From: JBFLYO01 sp040756745
GTDB lineage: Bacteria > Bacteroidota > Ignavibacteria > UBA10030 > UBA6906
Assembly (NCBI GenBank): GCA_040756745.1
Contig: JBFLYO010000029.1
Span: forward strand, 1 to 52,222
Length of the DNA stretch: 52,222 nucleotides
Direction of reading: 5' to 3'
The position numbers and the translations under genes were made by a program. How positions within the stretch are numbered: position 1 is the stretch's first letter; each line of letters opens with the position of its first letter. The notes under the pieces were generated by a model that made no database searches, was not told the DNA's origin, and saw only the letters and a program-made list of their open reading frames with translations. This document shows, piece by piece, positions 24,330 to 32,892 of the stretch.

Positions 24330-25153
24330 GTCTTCGCCTGCGCCGGCTGTGCGGTTCGACCGAGAAGGTAAAACCCGATCAGTCCCGCTACAAAGAGCGG
24401 AACTGCGATCAACTGCGCCTCCGAGAGGCCGAAGAGGAGGCGCGGATTCAGGCGCAGGAATTCCACCGAGAACCTGAAGACCGTCGAGAGCATCAGATAC
24501 ACCATGAACAGCCGCCCGTCACGCCAGGGCTTCAGCCGCAGTTTCCACAGGATCGCAAAACCGATGAGCCCGAGGATACATTCGTAGACCGGAGTAGGGT
24601 GGCACGGGGTGTTGTCCGGGACAACACCGCCCGGATACTGACTCGTGATCTCGGGAAAGATGGCAAATGCTCGGGAGGGGGGATACGTGCCGTGCTCATA
24701 GTTTGTCCCCCAGGGAAGCGACGTGGGGAACCCGTAATCGCCGTCCCCTGCGAGATGGCATCCGATTCGTGCAACGCCGTACGCGATGATGAGGCCAACA
24801 CCGAGGCCGTCCCAGACCTTGAGGAACGGGATCTTCTTCTTGCGCACGTACACGGAAACAGCCGTCAGGCCGAGGATAAAACCTCCGTACCAGGTGAGAC
24901 CTCCCGGGGAGAAGGCTTCACGGAGCGGGTTGCGGAGAAACGCGTCCCATTCTTCTATGAGAAAGAGAATCTTCGCCCCTGCAATGCCGAAGACAACGGC
25001 GAGGATCGTGATGGTGCTTGCCAGGTTCGCGTCCAGTTTCTTCCGCTTAAGCTCAAGCGAGAGAACGTAGCTCCCCAGCAAAAAGCCGATCCCCAGTAGG
25101 AGTCCGAAGCTGTGGACCTTCAACGGGCCGATCTCAAAGAGGACGGGGATCAT
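24326..25153 (-). CDS. lgt: prolipoprotein diacylglyceryl transferase
   Basis: A 275-residue polytopic inner-membrane enzyme that adds diacylglycerol from phosphatidylglycerol to the lipobox cysteine of preprolipoproteins, the first step of lipoprotein maturation. Motifs include GLTWYGGFILG, VARIGCHLAGDGDYG (the Lgt signature region) and HPTPVYECILG. About seven hydrophobic segments are visible. Length is normal. It follows an unknown gene by 3 bp. One clear client in this window is the membrane fusion lipoprotein at 46650. Confidence 0.97.
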   Translation of the reverse strand: MIPVLFEIGPLKVHSFGLLLGIGFLLGSYVLSLELKRKKLDANLASTITILAVVFGIAGAKILFLIEEWDAFLRNPLREAFSPGGLTWYGGFILGLTAVSVYVRKKKIPFLKVWDGLGVGLIIAYGVARIGCHLAGDGDYGFPTSLPWGTNYEHGTYPPSRAFAIFPEITSQYPGGVVPDNTPCHPTPVYECILGLIGFAILWKLRLKPWRDGRLFMVYLMLSTVFRFSVEFLRLNPRLLFGLSEAQLIAVPLFVAGLIGFYLLGRTAQPAQAKT

Positions 25154-25156
25154 GGA

Positions 25157-25570
25157 TTATCCGGGACGTTTTCGTGTGCGTGAGGGGAAATCGACGGCGA
25201 TAATGCCCGCTCCGGGCGGCTCGGTGAGCGTTACGGCGCGTGGTGTTATGCGGACCCCGACCGGAATGCTCGACCCATCGAGGCCGCAGACAACAATCGT
25301 GTATTCTCCGTTCAGTCCGGAGTATTCCTTTCTGAATTCCGCCGGGCCGGCAGCTGGCAGGTCGAGTTGCGGTGCTTTGAGTCCAAGCACTTTCAGATGC
25401 AGGGTTCTTCCCTCGAGCCGTTCGTCCACGGCCAGCTCGTACCGGAAGTTCGCGAAGTCCTTGGTGGTCTGCAGCACGACCAGCGTGCAGGGCTGTTGGG
25501 TGCGCTCATTGACGTGCGGAGCGACGCGAAGGCGATATTCCGCCTCGGTCCGGCGCCTGGGTTTGGTCAC
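25157..25570 (-). CDS. hypothetical protein between ptsN and lgt
   Basis: A 137-residue protein I do not recognise. It has a basic N-terminus (TKPRRRTEAEYRLRV), no signal peptide or membrane helix, and alternating hydrophobic residues suggesting a beta-rich fold (CTLVVLQTTKDFANFRYEL, GEYTIVVCGLDG). The start is GTG at 25570. It is three bases from the ptsN-like stop and three bases from the lgt start, so it is part of the same transcript. Coding is supported by the close packing and by clean reading through the whole interval. Confidence 0.72.
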   Translation of the reverse strand: MTKPRRRTEAEYRLRVAPHVNERTQQPCTLVVLQTTKDFANFRYELAVDERLEGRTLHLKVLGLKAPQLDLPAAGPAEFRKEYSGLNGEYTIVVCGLDGSSIPVGVRITPRAVTLTEPPGAGIIAVDFPSRTRKRPG

Positions 25571-25573
25571 CGG

Positions 25574-26044
25574 TCATGCCTCGAAGTAGGTCGCCTCTTC
25601 CTGGCGGAAGGCGTCGAGAATTTCCTGCGATGTTTTCAGATCGAGGAGCCGCCTGCGAAACTCCTCTTTGTTCATGAGCCGCGAGATGCGGCTCAGGAGC
25701 TTGATGTGGGGCCCCACGAGGTTGTCCTTGCCGACCAGGAGAAAGACGAGGCGCACGGGCTTCTCGTCCAGCGACTGGTAGTCGATCGGCTCGGCCGTGA
25801 CGGCGAAGGCGGCGACGATGTCGGTCACGGCATCGGTCTTCCCGTGCGGGATGGCAAATCCGTTCCCGACCCCTGTCGACATGATCTCCTCGCGCTCGAA
25901 GATCGCCTTGCGCACTTTCTCCTTATCCATCACCTTTGGTGACGTCGCCACCAGGTCGATCATCGCGTCGATGACCTCGTTCTTGGATTCCCCCGCCAGG
26001 CCTGTGGCGACCAGATTCTCGGTGAGGATGTCGCTGATCTTCAT
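25574..26044 (-). CDS. PTS IIA domain protein, PtsN/fructose type
   Basis: A 156-residue EIIA-Fru/Ntr domain with the phospho-acceptor His67 in GFAIPHGKT, preceded by STGVGNG, and the C-terminal LLSRISRLMNKEEFRRRLL. As a stand-alone IIA without IIB or IIC, it is more likely a regulatory PtsN-type protein than a sugar transporter component. It lies 15 bp after the sugar nucleotidyltransferase gene. No EI or HPr gene is in the window. Confidence 0.92.
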   Translation of the reverse strand: MKISDILTENLVATGLAGESKNEVIDAMIDLVATSPKVMDKEKVRKAIFEREEIMSTGVGNGFAIPHGKTDAVTDIVAAFAVTAEPIDYQSLDEKPVRLVFLLVGKDNLVGPHIKLLSRISRLMNKEEFRRRLLDLKTSQEILDAFRQEEATYFEA

Positions 26045-26059
26045 TGGCGTTTCACTCTC

Positions 26060-28561
26060 CTATTGTTCGTCGCGCCAGGCGATGACTTTGCGCTCGTACT
26101 CGGCCGCGAGCTGTTCCGCGGCTTCCGGTGCGGGCGCTTCCGTGTTGATGTGGAAGAGGGGGCGTTCCTTGTCAGGGATCAGCAGCGCCGATCTCCCGTC
26201 GTTGAAATACACTTTCACGCCGTCCACCAGGTCGCGACGCAAACCCTCGGAATCGCGCATGATGTGCCGCATCACCTTCCCCTTGTGCTCCCACGAGCAG
26301 TTGACGTTCCGTTTGGCCCCGGCCAGTCGCGGGATCGACGCGTCCACGTCCCCCAGCCTGTTTCCGTTCTTTGCCATCATTTCAAGGATCTTTGCGACGG
26401 AGTACATTGCGTCAGTGGCAAAGAAGAAGCTGGTGAAAATAAATCCCCCCTTGGTCCCGCCCACGAACTGCACGTTCTTGTCGGCGGCGGCTTCCATCAT
26501 GGCGAGGTGGCTATTGCGGGTCTTTACAACCTTTGCCCCCCGACTCACGGCGACGAGATCGATGTCACCGGACGAGGTGATGGGGACGGCGATGGCCTCG
26601 GTCCCGGGATGTGTTTGCAGAAACAGGTCGGCCACGATTGTCAAGAGCCGGTCGCTGTCAAGGGCCTCGCCCCGCTCATTGACGACGAAGAGCTTCTCCC
26701 CTCCGGCATCGATCAGGCAGCCAAGGTCGTACTGGAGGGAGGTCACGATATGGGCAAGCTGCGTCACGGAATTCTCAAATTCCTCCCGGTCGCGGGTCAG
26801 TCTGCGGGGGTCGAGGTGGGCGTTGATGGCGACCACCTGACAATCAAACGACCCGAGGATGATGGGGAAGATTGTCGACGCAACGCCGTTCGAGTAGTCG
26901 ATGACGATCCGGAATTTCCGCTTGCTGATCGCTTCCACGTCCAGTGAGGAGAGGAATTTCTCCTTGTACACCTCGGTCGTGCGCTCGGGGAAATAAATGT
27001 CCCCCACCTTATCGCGGGGAGCGCGCGCGAAGTCCTCGCCGAAGAAGAGCCGCTCAATATTCTTGGTCTTTCCTGTGGGGAGGTCCCTCCCGTTCGCGTC
27101 AAAGAAGATGATGTCCGTGAGGTTCTTGTCGAACGGCGACCGGCGCACGTGGATTCCACCCGCCTCCTTTCCGCTGCTCAGCTCGTGACGAAGCAGGGGG
27201 ATGGAGGTGGCGCGCAGATCGAAGGTGTTCACGCCCGCAGAGAGCAGACCGCAGATCAGTGAGCGATTCATCATCCGGGAGACGTTGTCCGAGTCGCGGC
27301 AGGTGACGACAGTCTTTCCGGTCCCGATAAACGCGCCATACGCAGCGCCGAGCTTCGCACCGAATTCGGGGTTCATCTCCACGTTGGAAAGTCCCGTGAC
27401 GCGCGACTCTGTGAAGAGCTCCCGCAGCCACTTATCCTCCCACACCAGGCTCCGGGAGACGACGGCCCCCTCCTCAACCACCTTCTCCGGCCAGAGCTTG
27501 ATGTTGGCGCCGATGCGTGCGTTCCGGCCGATCCAGCAGCCGTCGCTGATGAAAGAGTTCTCTGCGATCACCGTCTTCTCGCCGATGGACGTCCGCGTGC
27601 CGACCACGTCGAACGTCAGCTCGACGCTGTGGCCGACCACGACGTCGTTCCAGATGACGCTGTTGGTGATCCGGCTTCCTGGCCCGATGACGCAGTTGTC
27701 GCCAATGACGGTCTGCGAGAGCTTCACCCCTTCCCCGATCGTACAGTTGCGGCCGATCACGACGGTGCCGCTCGCCTGCAGCGAGGAGTCGGGGAGGCGC
27801 GTCCCCTCTCCCACAAACATGCCGCCGGCCTTTGTGCCGGCGATGTTGACGCGGACGTCGCCGTTCAGGGCGTCAATGTGCGCGTCCTGGTACTCGTTCA
27901 AATTACCGATGTCCCGCCAGTAACCGTCTGCCACGTAGCCGTACAGCCCTGCATCCTGACGGAGGAGGAGGGGAAACAGGTCCTTGCTGAAGTCGTATTC
28001 CTCCCGGTACGGAATGAGCTCCAGCACCTCGGGCTCGAGGATGTAGATTCCGGTGTTGATGGTATCGCTGAAGACCTCCCCCCATGAGGGCTTTTCGAGA
28101 AAACGGGTGATCTTCCCGTCGTCGCGCGCAATGACCACGCCGAACTGCAGCGGATTCTTCGCATGCGTAAGGATGATCGTCGCCTTGGCCTTCCGCTCCT
28201 CATGAAAACGAAGCGCCGCCGTCAGATCGAAATCGGTCAGCACGTCCCCGCTGATGACGAGGATGCGCTCATGCATCCCGTACGTCCCGTTGCGTACGCT
28301 CCCGGCGGTGCCGTAATCCGCGTCGGCGCGGACATACCGCATGGTAACACCGAATGCTGTCCCGTCGCCGAAGTACCCCGAAATCACCTCCGGTTGAAAG
28401 AAGAGCGAACCGATCAGGTCGGAGATGCCGTGCGCGCGAAGCAAGGCCACGATATGCTCCATCATCGGCTTGTTCATCAGCGGGACCATCGGCTTCGGCG
28501 TGTTGCAGGTCAACGGGCGTAAGCGGGTCCCGAAGCCACCAGCCATGATGACCGCTTTCAT
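26060..28561 (-). CDS. sugar-1-phosphate nucleotidyltransferase fused to degenerate phosphomannomutase domain
   Basis: An 833-residue three-part protein. Residues 1-235 form a nucleotidyltransferase (MAGGFGTRLRPLTCNTPKP, SGDVLTDFD with the metal Asp, FLEKPSW). Residues about 240-375 form a left-handed beta-helix of hexapeptide repeats. Residues about 395-830 resemble phosphomannomutase/phosphoglucomutase, but the catalytic TASHNP loop reads HVRRSPFD (471-478), the metal loop DGDADR reads DAGGEK (618-623) and the sugar loop GGEQSGH reads GGTKGGF (701-707). The N-terminal half should make GDP-mannose or a related NDP-sugar; the C-terminal half is probably not a mutase. It heads a minus-strand operon. 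Confidence 0.9.
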   Translation of the reverse strand: MKAVIMAGGFGTRLRPLTCNTPKPMVPLMNKPMMEHIVALLRAHGISDLIGSLFFQPEVISGYFGDGTAFGVTMRYVRADADYGTAGSVRNGTYGMHERILVISGDVLTDFDLTAALRFHEERKAKATIILTHAKNPLQFGVVIARDDGKITRFLEKPSWGEVFSDTINTGIYILEPEVLELIPYREEYDFSKDLFPLLLRQDAGLYGYVADGYWRDIGNLNEYQDAHIDALNGDVRVNIAGTKAGGMFVGEGTRLPDSSLQASGTVVIGRNCTIGEGVKLSQTVIGDNCVIGPGSRITNSVIWNDVVVGHSVELTFDVVGTRTSIGEKTVIAENSFISDGCWIGRNARIGANIKLWPEKVVEEGAVVSRSLVWEDKWLRELFTESRVTGLSNVEMNPEFGAKLGAAYGAFIGTGKTVVTCRDSDNVSRMMNRSLICGLLSAGVNTFDLRATSIPLLRHELSSGKEAGGIHVRRSPFDKNLTDIIFFDANGRDLPTGKTKNIERLFFGEDFARAPRDKVGDIYFPERTTEVYKEKFLSSLDVEAISKRKFRIVIDYSNGVASTIFPIILGSFDCQVVAINAHLDPRRLTRDREEFENSVTQLAHIVTSLQYDLGCLIDAGGEKLFVVNERGEALDSDRLLTIVADLFLQTHPGTEAIAVPITSSGDIDLVAVSRGAKVVKTRNSHLAMMEAAADKNVQFVGGTKGGFIFTSFFFATDAMYSVAKILEMMAKNGNRLGDVDASIPRLAGAKRNVNCSWEHKGKVMRHIMRDSEGLRRDLVDGVKVYFNDGRSALLIPDKERPLFHINTEAPAPEAAEQLAAEYERKVIAWRDEQ

Positions 28562-28618
28562 GATTCGGTGGACGAGAGGTTAGGAATGAACGGGAAAGGG
28601 AGTATGAATCGCACTGCC

Positions 28619-28647
28619 AAGATAGACAAATGGGGGATGGAATTCAA
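28619..28647 (-). promoter_or_regulatory. sigma70-type promoter of the nucleotidyltransferase-ptsN-lgt run
   Basis: On the minus strand TTGAAT (28647-28642), a 17-base spacer and TATCTT (28624-28619). The predicted start is near 28612, giving a leader of about 50 nt before ATG 28561. Confidence 0.55.
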
Positions 28648-28665
28648 TATGACGCCCCGGATTCG

Positions 28666-29805
28666 TCAGCCTCCCCGAAGCGCCTGATCGAGATCGGTGA
28701 TGATGTCTTCAACGTCCTCTATCCCCACCGAAATTCGTACCAGGCCGTCCGTGACGCCGATGGCCTGTCGCTCGTCGGGCGGGATCGCCGCATGTGTCAT
28801 GGTGGCCGGATGGGTGATGATGGTCTCGACCCCTCCCAGGCTCTCCGCAAGCGCACAGAGGCGGACCCGTTTCAAAAAGGCCGCGGCCGCCGGGAGACTC
28901 CCCAGATCGAAAGAAATCATCCCCCCAAACCCGCGCATCTGCGTGCGGGCAAGCCCGTGGCCCGGATGGTCCTCGAGTCCCGGATAGTAGACCTTTTTCA
29001 CCTCAGACCTGGTGCGGAGCCATCGGGCAGCCTGCATGGCATTTTCGCAATGCTGGCGCATCCTGACGGCGAGCGTCTTCGTGCCACGGAGGCAGAGCCA
29101 GGCATCGAAGGGAGCTAGGATCCCGCCAACCGCCTTCTGCAGGAACCGCAGCCGCTCAACAACGGATGGATTGCTCGTGACGACGAGTCCTCCCAGCATG
29201 TCGCTGTGCCCGTTCAGGTACTTCGTGAGACTGTGGACGACGATGTCAATCCCGAAGGAGAGGGGCTGCTGAAGATAGGGGGTGGCAAACGTGTTGTCTG
29301 CCACGCTGAGCAAATTGTGCTCCCGCGCCAGAGTGGCACAGGCCGCCAGGTCAGTGATCTCGATCGTGGGGTTCGTGGGAGTTTCGATGAAGAGCATCCG
29401 GGTGGACGGGGTCAGGGCTTCACGGATGTTCTGGATGTCAGTCGTGTCCACAAACGAGAAGCGGAGCCCAAAATCTTCCCAAACCATCCTGGCAATCCTA
29501 TAGGTGCCCCCGTACACGTTGCGCGACAGGATCACGTGGTCACCAGGTTTCAGGAGGTGCATGATCGCATCCACTGCTGCGGTGCCGGAGCCGAACGCTA
29601 TCCCGTCGGTTCCCCCTTCCAGCGCGGCGATATTCTGCTCGAGGGGAGTGCGGGTCGGGTTCGAAACCCTCGAGTATTCGTACCCCTTGTTCTTCCCCAG
29701 TTCCTCCTGCACGTACGTCGAGGTCAGGTACACGGGGGTCATGATCGCGCCCGTGGTGGGGTCGGGCACCTGGCCTGCGTGGATGGCTTTCGTGGAGAAC
29801 CCCAT
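28666..29805 (-). CDS. cystathionine gamma-synthase/gamma-lyase family PLP enzyme
   Basis: A 379-residue Cys/Met-metabolism PLP enzyme. EYSRVSNPTRTPLEQNIAALEGG is the family N-terminal motif, FIETPTNPTIEITD binds the cofactor region, and HSLTKYLNGHSD contains the PLP lysine (Lys195). The C-terminal SLGGVETIITHPATMTHA is typical. It could synthesize cystathionine from an activated homoserine or split cystathionine to cysteine. Lying 36 bp downstream of cystathionine beta-synthase, gamma-lyase (reverse transsulfuration, homocysteine to cysteine) is the more likely role. Confidence 0.93.
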   Translation of the reverse strand: MGFSTKAIHAGQVPDPTTGAIMTPVYLTSTYVQEELGKNKGYEYSRVSNPTRTPLEQNIAALEGGTDGIAFGSGTAAVDAIMHLLKPGDHVILSRNVYGGTYRIARMVWEDFGLRFSFVDTTDIQNIREALTPSTRMLFIETPTNPTIEITDLAACATLAREHNLLSVADNTFATPYLQQPLSFGIDIVVHSLTKYLNGHSDMLGGLVVTSNPSVVERLRFLQKAVGGILAPFDAWLCLRGTKTLAVRMRQHCENAMQAARWLRTRSEVKKVYYPGLEDHPGHGLARTQMRGFGGMISFDLGSLPAAAAFLKRVRLCALAESLGGVETIITHPATMTHAAIPPDERQAIGVTDGLVRISVGIEDVEDIITDLDQALRGG

Positions 29806-29841
29806 GGAATGATCCTGGTTATGAATGCATGCCGGAGCGCC

Positions 29842-31233
29842 TTACCGGCCGAGATACCCAATCACGTCGTAACGGTTGAGGATGCCGTCGATCCGGCCGT
29901 TCTCCTCGACGAGCACGGCGTAGTTGTCCTTGGAACGCATGAGGCGAAGGACCTCCTCGAGCGAGGAATCGATAGTGACGGAAGGGAAGCACGGTCCCAT
30001 GATCGACTTCACCGGCTGATCTACGAGGCCGGGGCGCGCCATGACGTTGACCATCAGCTCATGGTCGTTCACGGAGCCGACGGGAGCCCCGTTGTCCATG
30101 ACGGGGATCTGCGAGATGTCGTGCTGACGCAACAACTCCAGCGCCTTCTTGACGGTGGTCCCCGGCTCGATCGAGATCACGCCGCGCGGGTGTTTTGATT
30201 TTGCGTCGAGCACGTAACGGACGCTGATGCGTTCCGGAGTGAGGAATCCGTGCTCCCGCATCCAGTCGTCGTCGTACATCTTGCTCAAATACCGCTCGCC
30301 GGAATCCGGGAGAAGGACGACCACGACGTCGTCATCGCGGAAGCGGTGTGCGATTTTCAGCATCCCTGCCACGGCCGTGCCGCAGGAGCCGCCGGCCAGT
30401 AACCCCTCTTCACGGGTGAGACGCCGGGCCATGAGGAATGATTCACGGTCGTCGGCTTCGATGACCTCGTCGATGGTGCTGAAGTCCAGAACGCCCGGCA
30501 CGTAATCCTGGCCGATCCCCTCGACCTTATACGTCTTGGGGAGGGGAGTCATTTTTCTTGTGTAGAAGTATTCGCGCAGCACCGAGCCCTTCGGGTCGAT
30601 GCCGATGACTTTGATGGCCGGGTTCATCTCCTTCAGGTATTTCCCGGCGCCGGTAATCGTTCCTCCCGTGCCGATGCCGCAGACGAAGTAGTCGATCTGC
30701 CCTCCGGTCTGCTCCCAGATCTCAGGGCCAGTGGTCAGGTAATGAGACTCCGGATTGCGGGGATTGTAGTACTGGTCGGCAAGGATGGCATTCGGTGTCT
30801 CGCGCGCAATCCGCTTTGCAACCTCGGTGTAGCTTTCGGGCGAATCATGAGGGACCGCAGTGGGAGTGACAATCACTTCCGCCCCGAACGCGCGGAGGAG
30901 ACGGATCTTCTCCATGCTCATCTTATCGGGGAGTGTGAAGACTGTCTTGTAGCCCTTTACGGCGGCGACGAGCGCCAGTCCCATGCCGGTGTTCCCCGAC
31001 GTGGACTCGACGATCGTCCCTCCGGGTTTGATCTTCCCGGTGCGCTCCGCCTCCTCGATGATCCGCACGCCGATCCGATCCTTGACCGACCCCCCCGGGT
31101 TGAAATACTCGACCTTTGCAAGGATCAACCCCTTGAACCCCGTCGTTACCCGATGCAAGCGAACCAGCGGAGTATTGCCGATGGTCTCCAAAACGCTCGG
31201 GAAGTACCGAATCTTCTTCAGGTCTTTCGTCAT
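29842..31233 (-). CDS. cystathionine beta-synthase with CBS domain pair
   Basis: A 463-residue PLP enzyme. The catalytic domain (1-325) has TIGNTPLVRLHRV, NPGGSVKDRIG with the PLP lysine Lys51, STSGNTG for phosphate binding and GTGGTITGAGKYLKE. The C-terminus (about 340-460) is a pair of CBS domains that in other members bind adenosyl ligands and set activity. It condenses serine with homocysteine. It lacks the N-terminal haem domain of animal enzymes. Its start overlaps the larB stop by 4 bp. Confidence 0.95.
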   Translation of the reverse strand: MTKDLKKIRYFPSVLETIGNTPLVRLHRVTTGFKGLILAKVEYFNPGGSVKDRIGVRIIEEAERTGKIKPGGTIVESTSGNTGMGLALVAAVKGYKTVFTLPDKMSMEKIRLLRAFGAEVIVTPTAVPHDSPESYTEVAKRIARETPNAILADQYYNPRNPESHYLTTGPEIWEQTGGQIDYFVCGIGTGGTITGAGKYLKEMNPAIKVIGIDPKGSVLREYFYTRKMTPLPKTYKVEGIGQDYVPGVLDFSTIDEVIEADDRESFLMARRLTREEGLLAGGSCGTAVAGMLKIAHRFRDDDVVVVLLPDSGERYLSKMYDDDWMREHGFLTPERISVRYVLDAKSKHPRGVISIEPGTTVKKALELLRQHDISQIPVMDNGAPVGSVNDHELMVNVMARPGLVDQPVKSIMGPCFPSVTIDSSLEEVLRLMRSKDNYAVLVEENGRIDGILNRYDVIGYLGR

Positions 31234-32012
31234 GAAGGGCTGTTCCTCCCGTCGACGTGCTCTCTCTGCCGGTTGATCACGCTGGCCGCAAATCCGGCCC
31301 CGAACCCGTTGTCGATATTGACGACCGTGACTCCGGCGGCGCAGGAATTCAACATGCCCAGCAGCGGGGCGAGCCCTCCAAAGCTCGCCCCGTAGCCGAC
31401 TGACGTCGGGACTGCAATCACGGGAACGTCCACAAGCCCTCCGACAACGCTCGCGAGCGCACCTTCCATGCCGGCAACGACGATGATGACCGATGCCTTA
31501 TGCAGTTTGTCGCTGCTTCCGAGCAGCCGGTGAATTCCCGCCACGCCGACGTCATACAGCCGGTCAACGTCATTCCCCATAATTCGTGAAGTCTCCACGG
31601 CCTCCTCGGCCACCGGGATGTCCGACGTCCCGGCGGACACTACGAGAATCGTTCCGACGCCCCGGTGTGTAATGAGCTCCTCGCGTGCGGCAATAGTGCG
31701 GGCGACTTCATTGTACCGAGCGCGCTTGACGGCACGCCGAATCGCGGTGAAGTGTTCAAACCGTGCCCTTGTGGCAAAGAGGAGACTCCCATGCGCAACG
31801 ATCTGTTTCGCAATGGCGGCGACCTGCGTTGGCGACTTCCCCTCGCAGAGAATAACCTCGGGAAATCCCTGCCGCAGTTCGCGATGATGATCGATCGTTG
31901 CGAAGCCGAGCGACTCATGCGCTTCTCCGGCGATGCGGCTGACCGCCTCATCTGCCGTAATGCGCCCTTGTTTGTACGAAATCAGCAGGCGTCGGAGTTG
32001 CTCTTTTGTCAT
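31230..32012 (-). CDS. larB: pyridinium-3,5-biscarboxylic acid mononucleotide synthase LarB
   Basis: A 260-residue protein with an N-terminal helical part and a C-terminal PurE-like domain. Motifs are ILVVSAGTSDIPVAEEA, YDVGVAGIHRLL, VVAGMEGALASVVGGL and VGYGASFGGLAPLLGML. LarB carboxylates and hydrolyses nicotinic acid adenine dinucleotide in the first step of the nickel-pincer cofactor of lactate racemase. larC and larE are not in the window. Coupling to transsulfuration genes by an ATGA-type overlap is unusual. A sulfur link exists in the pathway, since LarE supplies sulfur, but a functional tie here is inference. Confidence 0.95.
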   Translation of the reverse strand: MTKEQLRRLLISYKQGRITADEAVSRIAGEAHESLGFATIDHHRELRQGFPEVILCEGKSPTQVAAIAKQIVAHGSLLFATRARFEHFTAIRRAVKRARYNEVARTIAAREELITHRGVGTILVVSAGTSDIPVAEEAVETSRIMGNDVDRLYDVGVAGIHRLLGSSDKLHKASVIIVVAGMEGALASVVGGLVDVPVIAVPTSVGYGASFGGLAPLLGMLNSCAAGVTVVNIDNGFGAGFAASVINRQREHVDGRNSPS

Positions 32013-32114
32013 GTTCTGGAGGGAGGTTGGTAGAGGAAGCGCGATCGGCGAGAAGTGCGTCCGGCATCAGAAGATCATCCAAAGAACTGGAGAGACTACT
32101 TGAGAAAACTTACC

Positions 32115-32143
32115 AATATATCTCAAATCCCAAGCAGAATCAA
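32115..32143 (-). promoter_or_regulatory. sigma70-type promoter of larB operon, within an inverted repeat
   Basis: On the minus strand TTGATT (32143-32138), a 17-base spacer and TATATT (32120-32115); predicted start near 32108. The -10 box and start point lie between inverted copies TTGAGA (32100-32105) and TCTCAA (32121-32126), which could be an operator. It is back-to-back with the plsY promoter, with 12 bp between the -35 boxes. Confidence 0.65.
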
Positions 32144-32155
32144 GAATCCGCTACC

Positions 32156-32184
32156 TTGACTCTCCGCCCCTTTTTCCGTATTTT
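32156..32184 (+). promoter_or_regulatory. sigma70-type promoter of plsY-htrA-purB
   Basis: TTGACT (32156-32161), a 17-base spacer and TATTTT (32179-32184), running into a T tract. Predicted start near 32191, 39 bases before the GTG of plsY. The stretch also loosely fits the Bacteroidota TTG / TAnnTTTG pattern, so the sigma factor preference is not certain. Confidence 0.6.
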
Positions 32185-32229
32185 TTTTGCAGGAATACGT
32201 ACGACCCGTCATCCATCGCCCGTCGCCTT

Positions 32230-32862
32230 GTGCTGTCGCTCGTGCTCGCTGGACTCTTCGGGTACCTGCTGGGGTCCATCCCGACCGCCTTTCTCCTCGT
32301 CCGTTGGAAATCAGCAATTGATATCCGTTCTGCGGGGAGCGGGAATGTCGGCACACTCAACAGCTTCGAGGTGACGCGCTCGAAAACAATAGGAGCACTT
32401 GTACTGGTGGGTGATCTCCTTAAGGGTGTGCTGGCTGTGCTGGTGGCGAGGTGGGTTTGGGGTCTGGGATTCGAGCACTGGGCAGTTGCCGGAACTGGGG
32501 CGCTTCTGGGCCATAATTTCCCGGTCTGGCTCGGATTCCGGGGGGGGAGAGGGCTTGCGACGGGTGCAGGTGTTTTTGGAGTTGTGGCCTGGCCTGTTGT
32601 CGTGATGTGGGTGTTTCTCTGGCTGGTCGGATATGGCGTTGTGCGTCGTGTGAACCCCGCCAATGCCATCGCAACCATCATCATGTTGGCCGTGGTGCTC
32701 CTCACGCCGGCAGAAACTCTCACGCAGACGATTTCCGGGGGGATCCCTGCGGGCCAATTCCGTTGGTTTTCGAGCATTCTCATGACGCTGATCCTCATGA
32801 AACACATCGCTCCCATCCGCGAATACATAGAAGAGCGCCGGAACTTGAAATCCCCGGCATAA
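32230..32862 (+). CDS. plsY: glycerol-3-phosphate acyltransferase PlsY
   Basis: A 210-residue polytopic membrane enzyme that acylates glycerol-3-phosphate with acyl-phosphate, the first step of phospholipid synthesis. Motifs are GYLLGSIPTAFLL, SGNVGTLNSFEV (near the GSGNxGATN consensus), GHNFPVWLGFRGGRGLATG (the glycine-rich active-site loop) and the C-terminal RWFSSILMTLILMKH. The start is GTG at 32230; I see no ATG alternative and only a weak ribosome-binding site. The GATN motif reads GTLN, a mild variation. Confidence 0.92.
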   Translation: MLSLVLAGLFGYLLGSIPTAFLLVRWKSAIDIRSAGSGNVGTLNSFEVTRSKTIGALVLVGDLLKGVLAVLVARWVWGLGFEHWAVAGTGALLGHNFPVWLGFRGGRGLATGAGVFGVVAWPVVVMWVFLWLVGYGVVRRVNPANAIATIIMLAVVLLTPAETLTQTISGGIPAGQFRWFSSILMTLILMKHIAPIREYIEERRNLKSPA

Positions 32863-32892
32863 GCGAGGGCTGGAATAATATCCGGTAGTACC

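Noticed and set aside
24239..25099. Open frame of 286 codons on the plus strand opposite lgt
   Set aside because: Lgt motifs and membrane helices are on the minus strand; the antisense product is highly charged with no motif.
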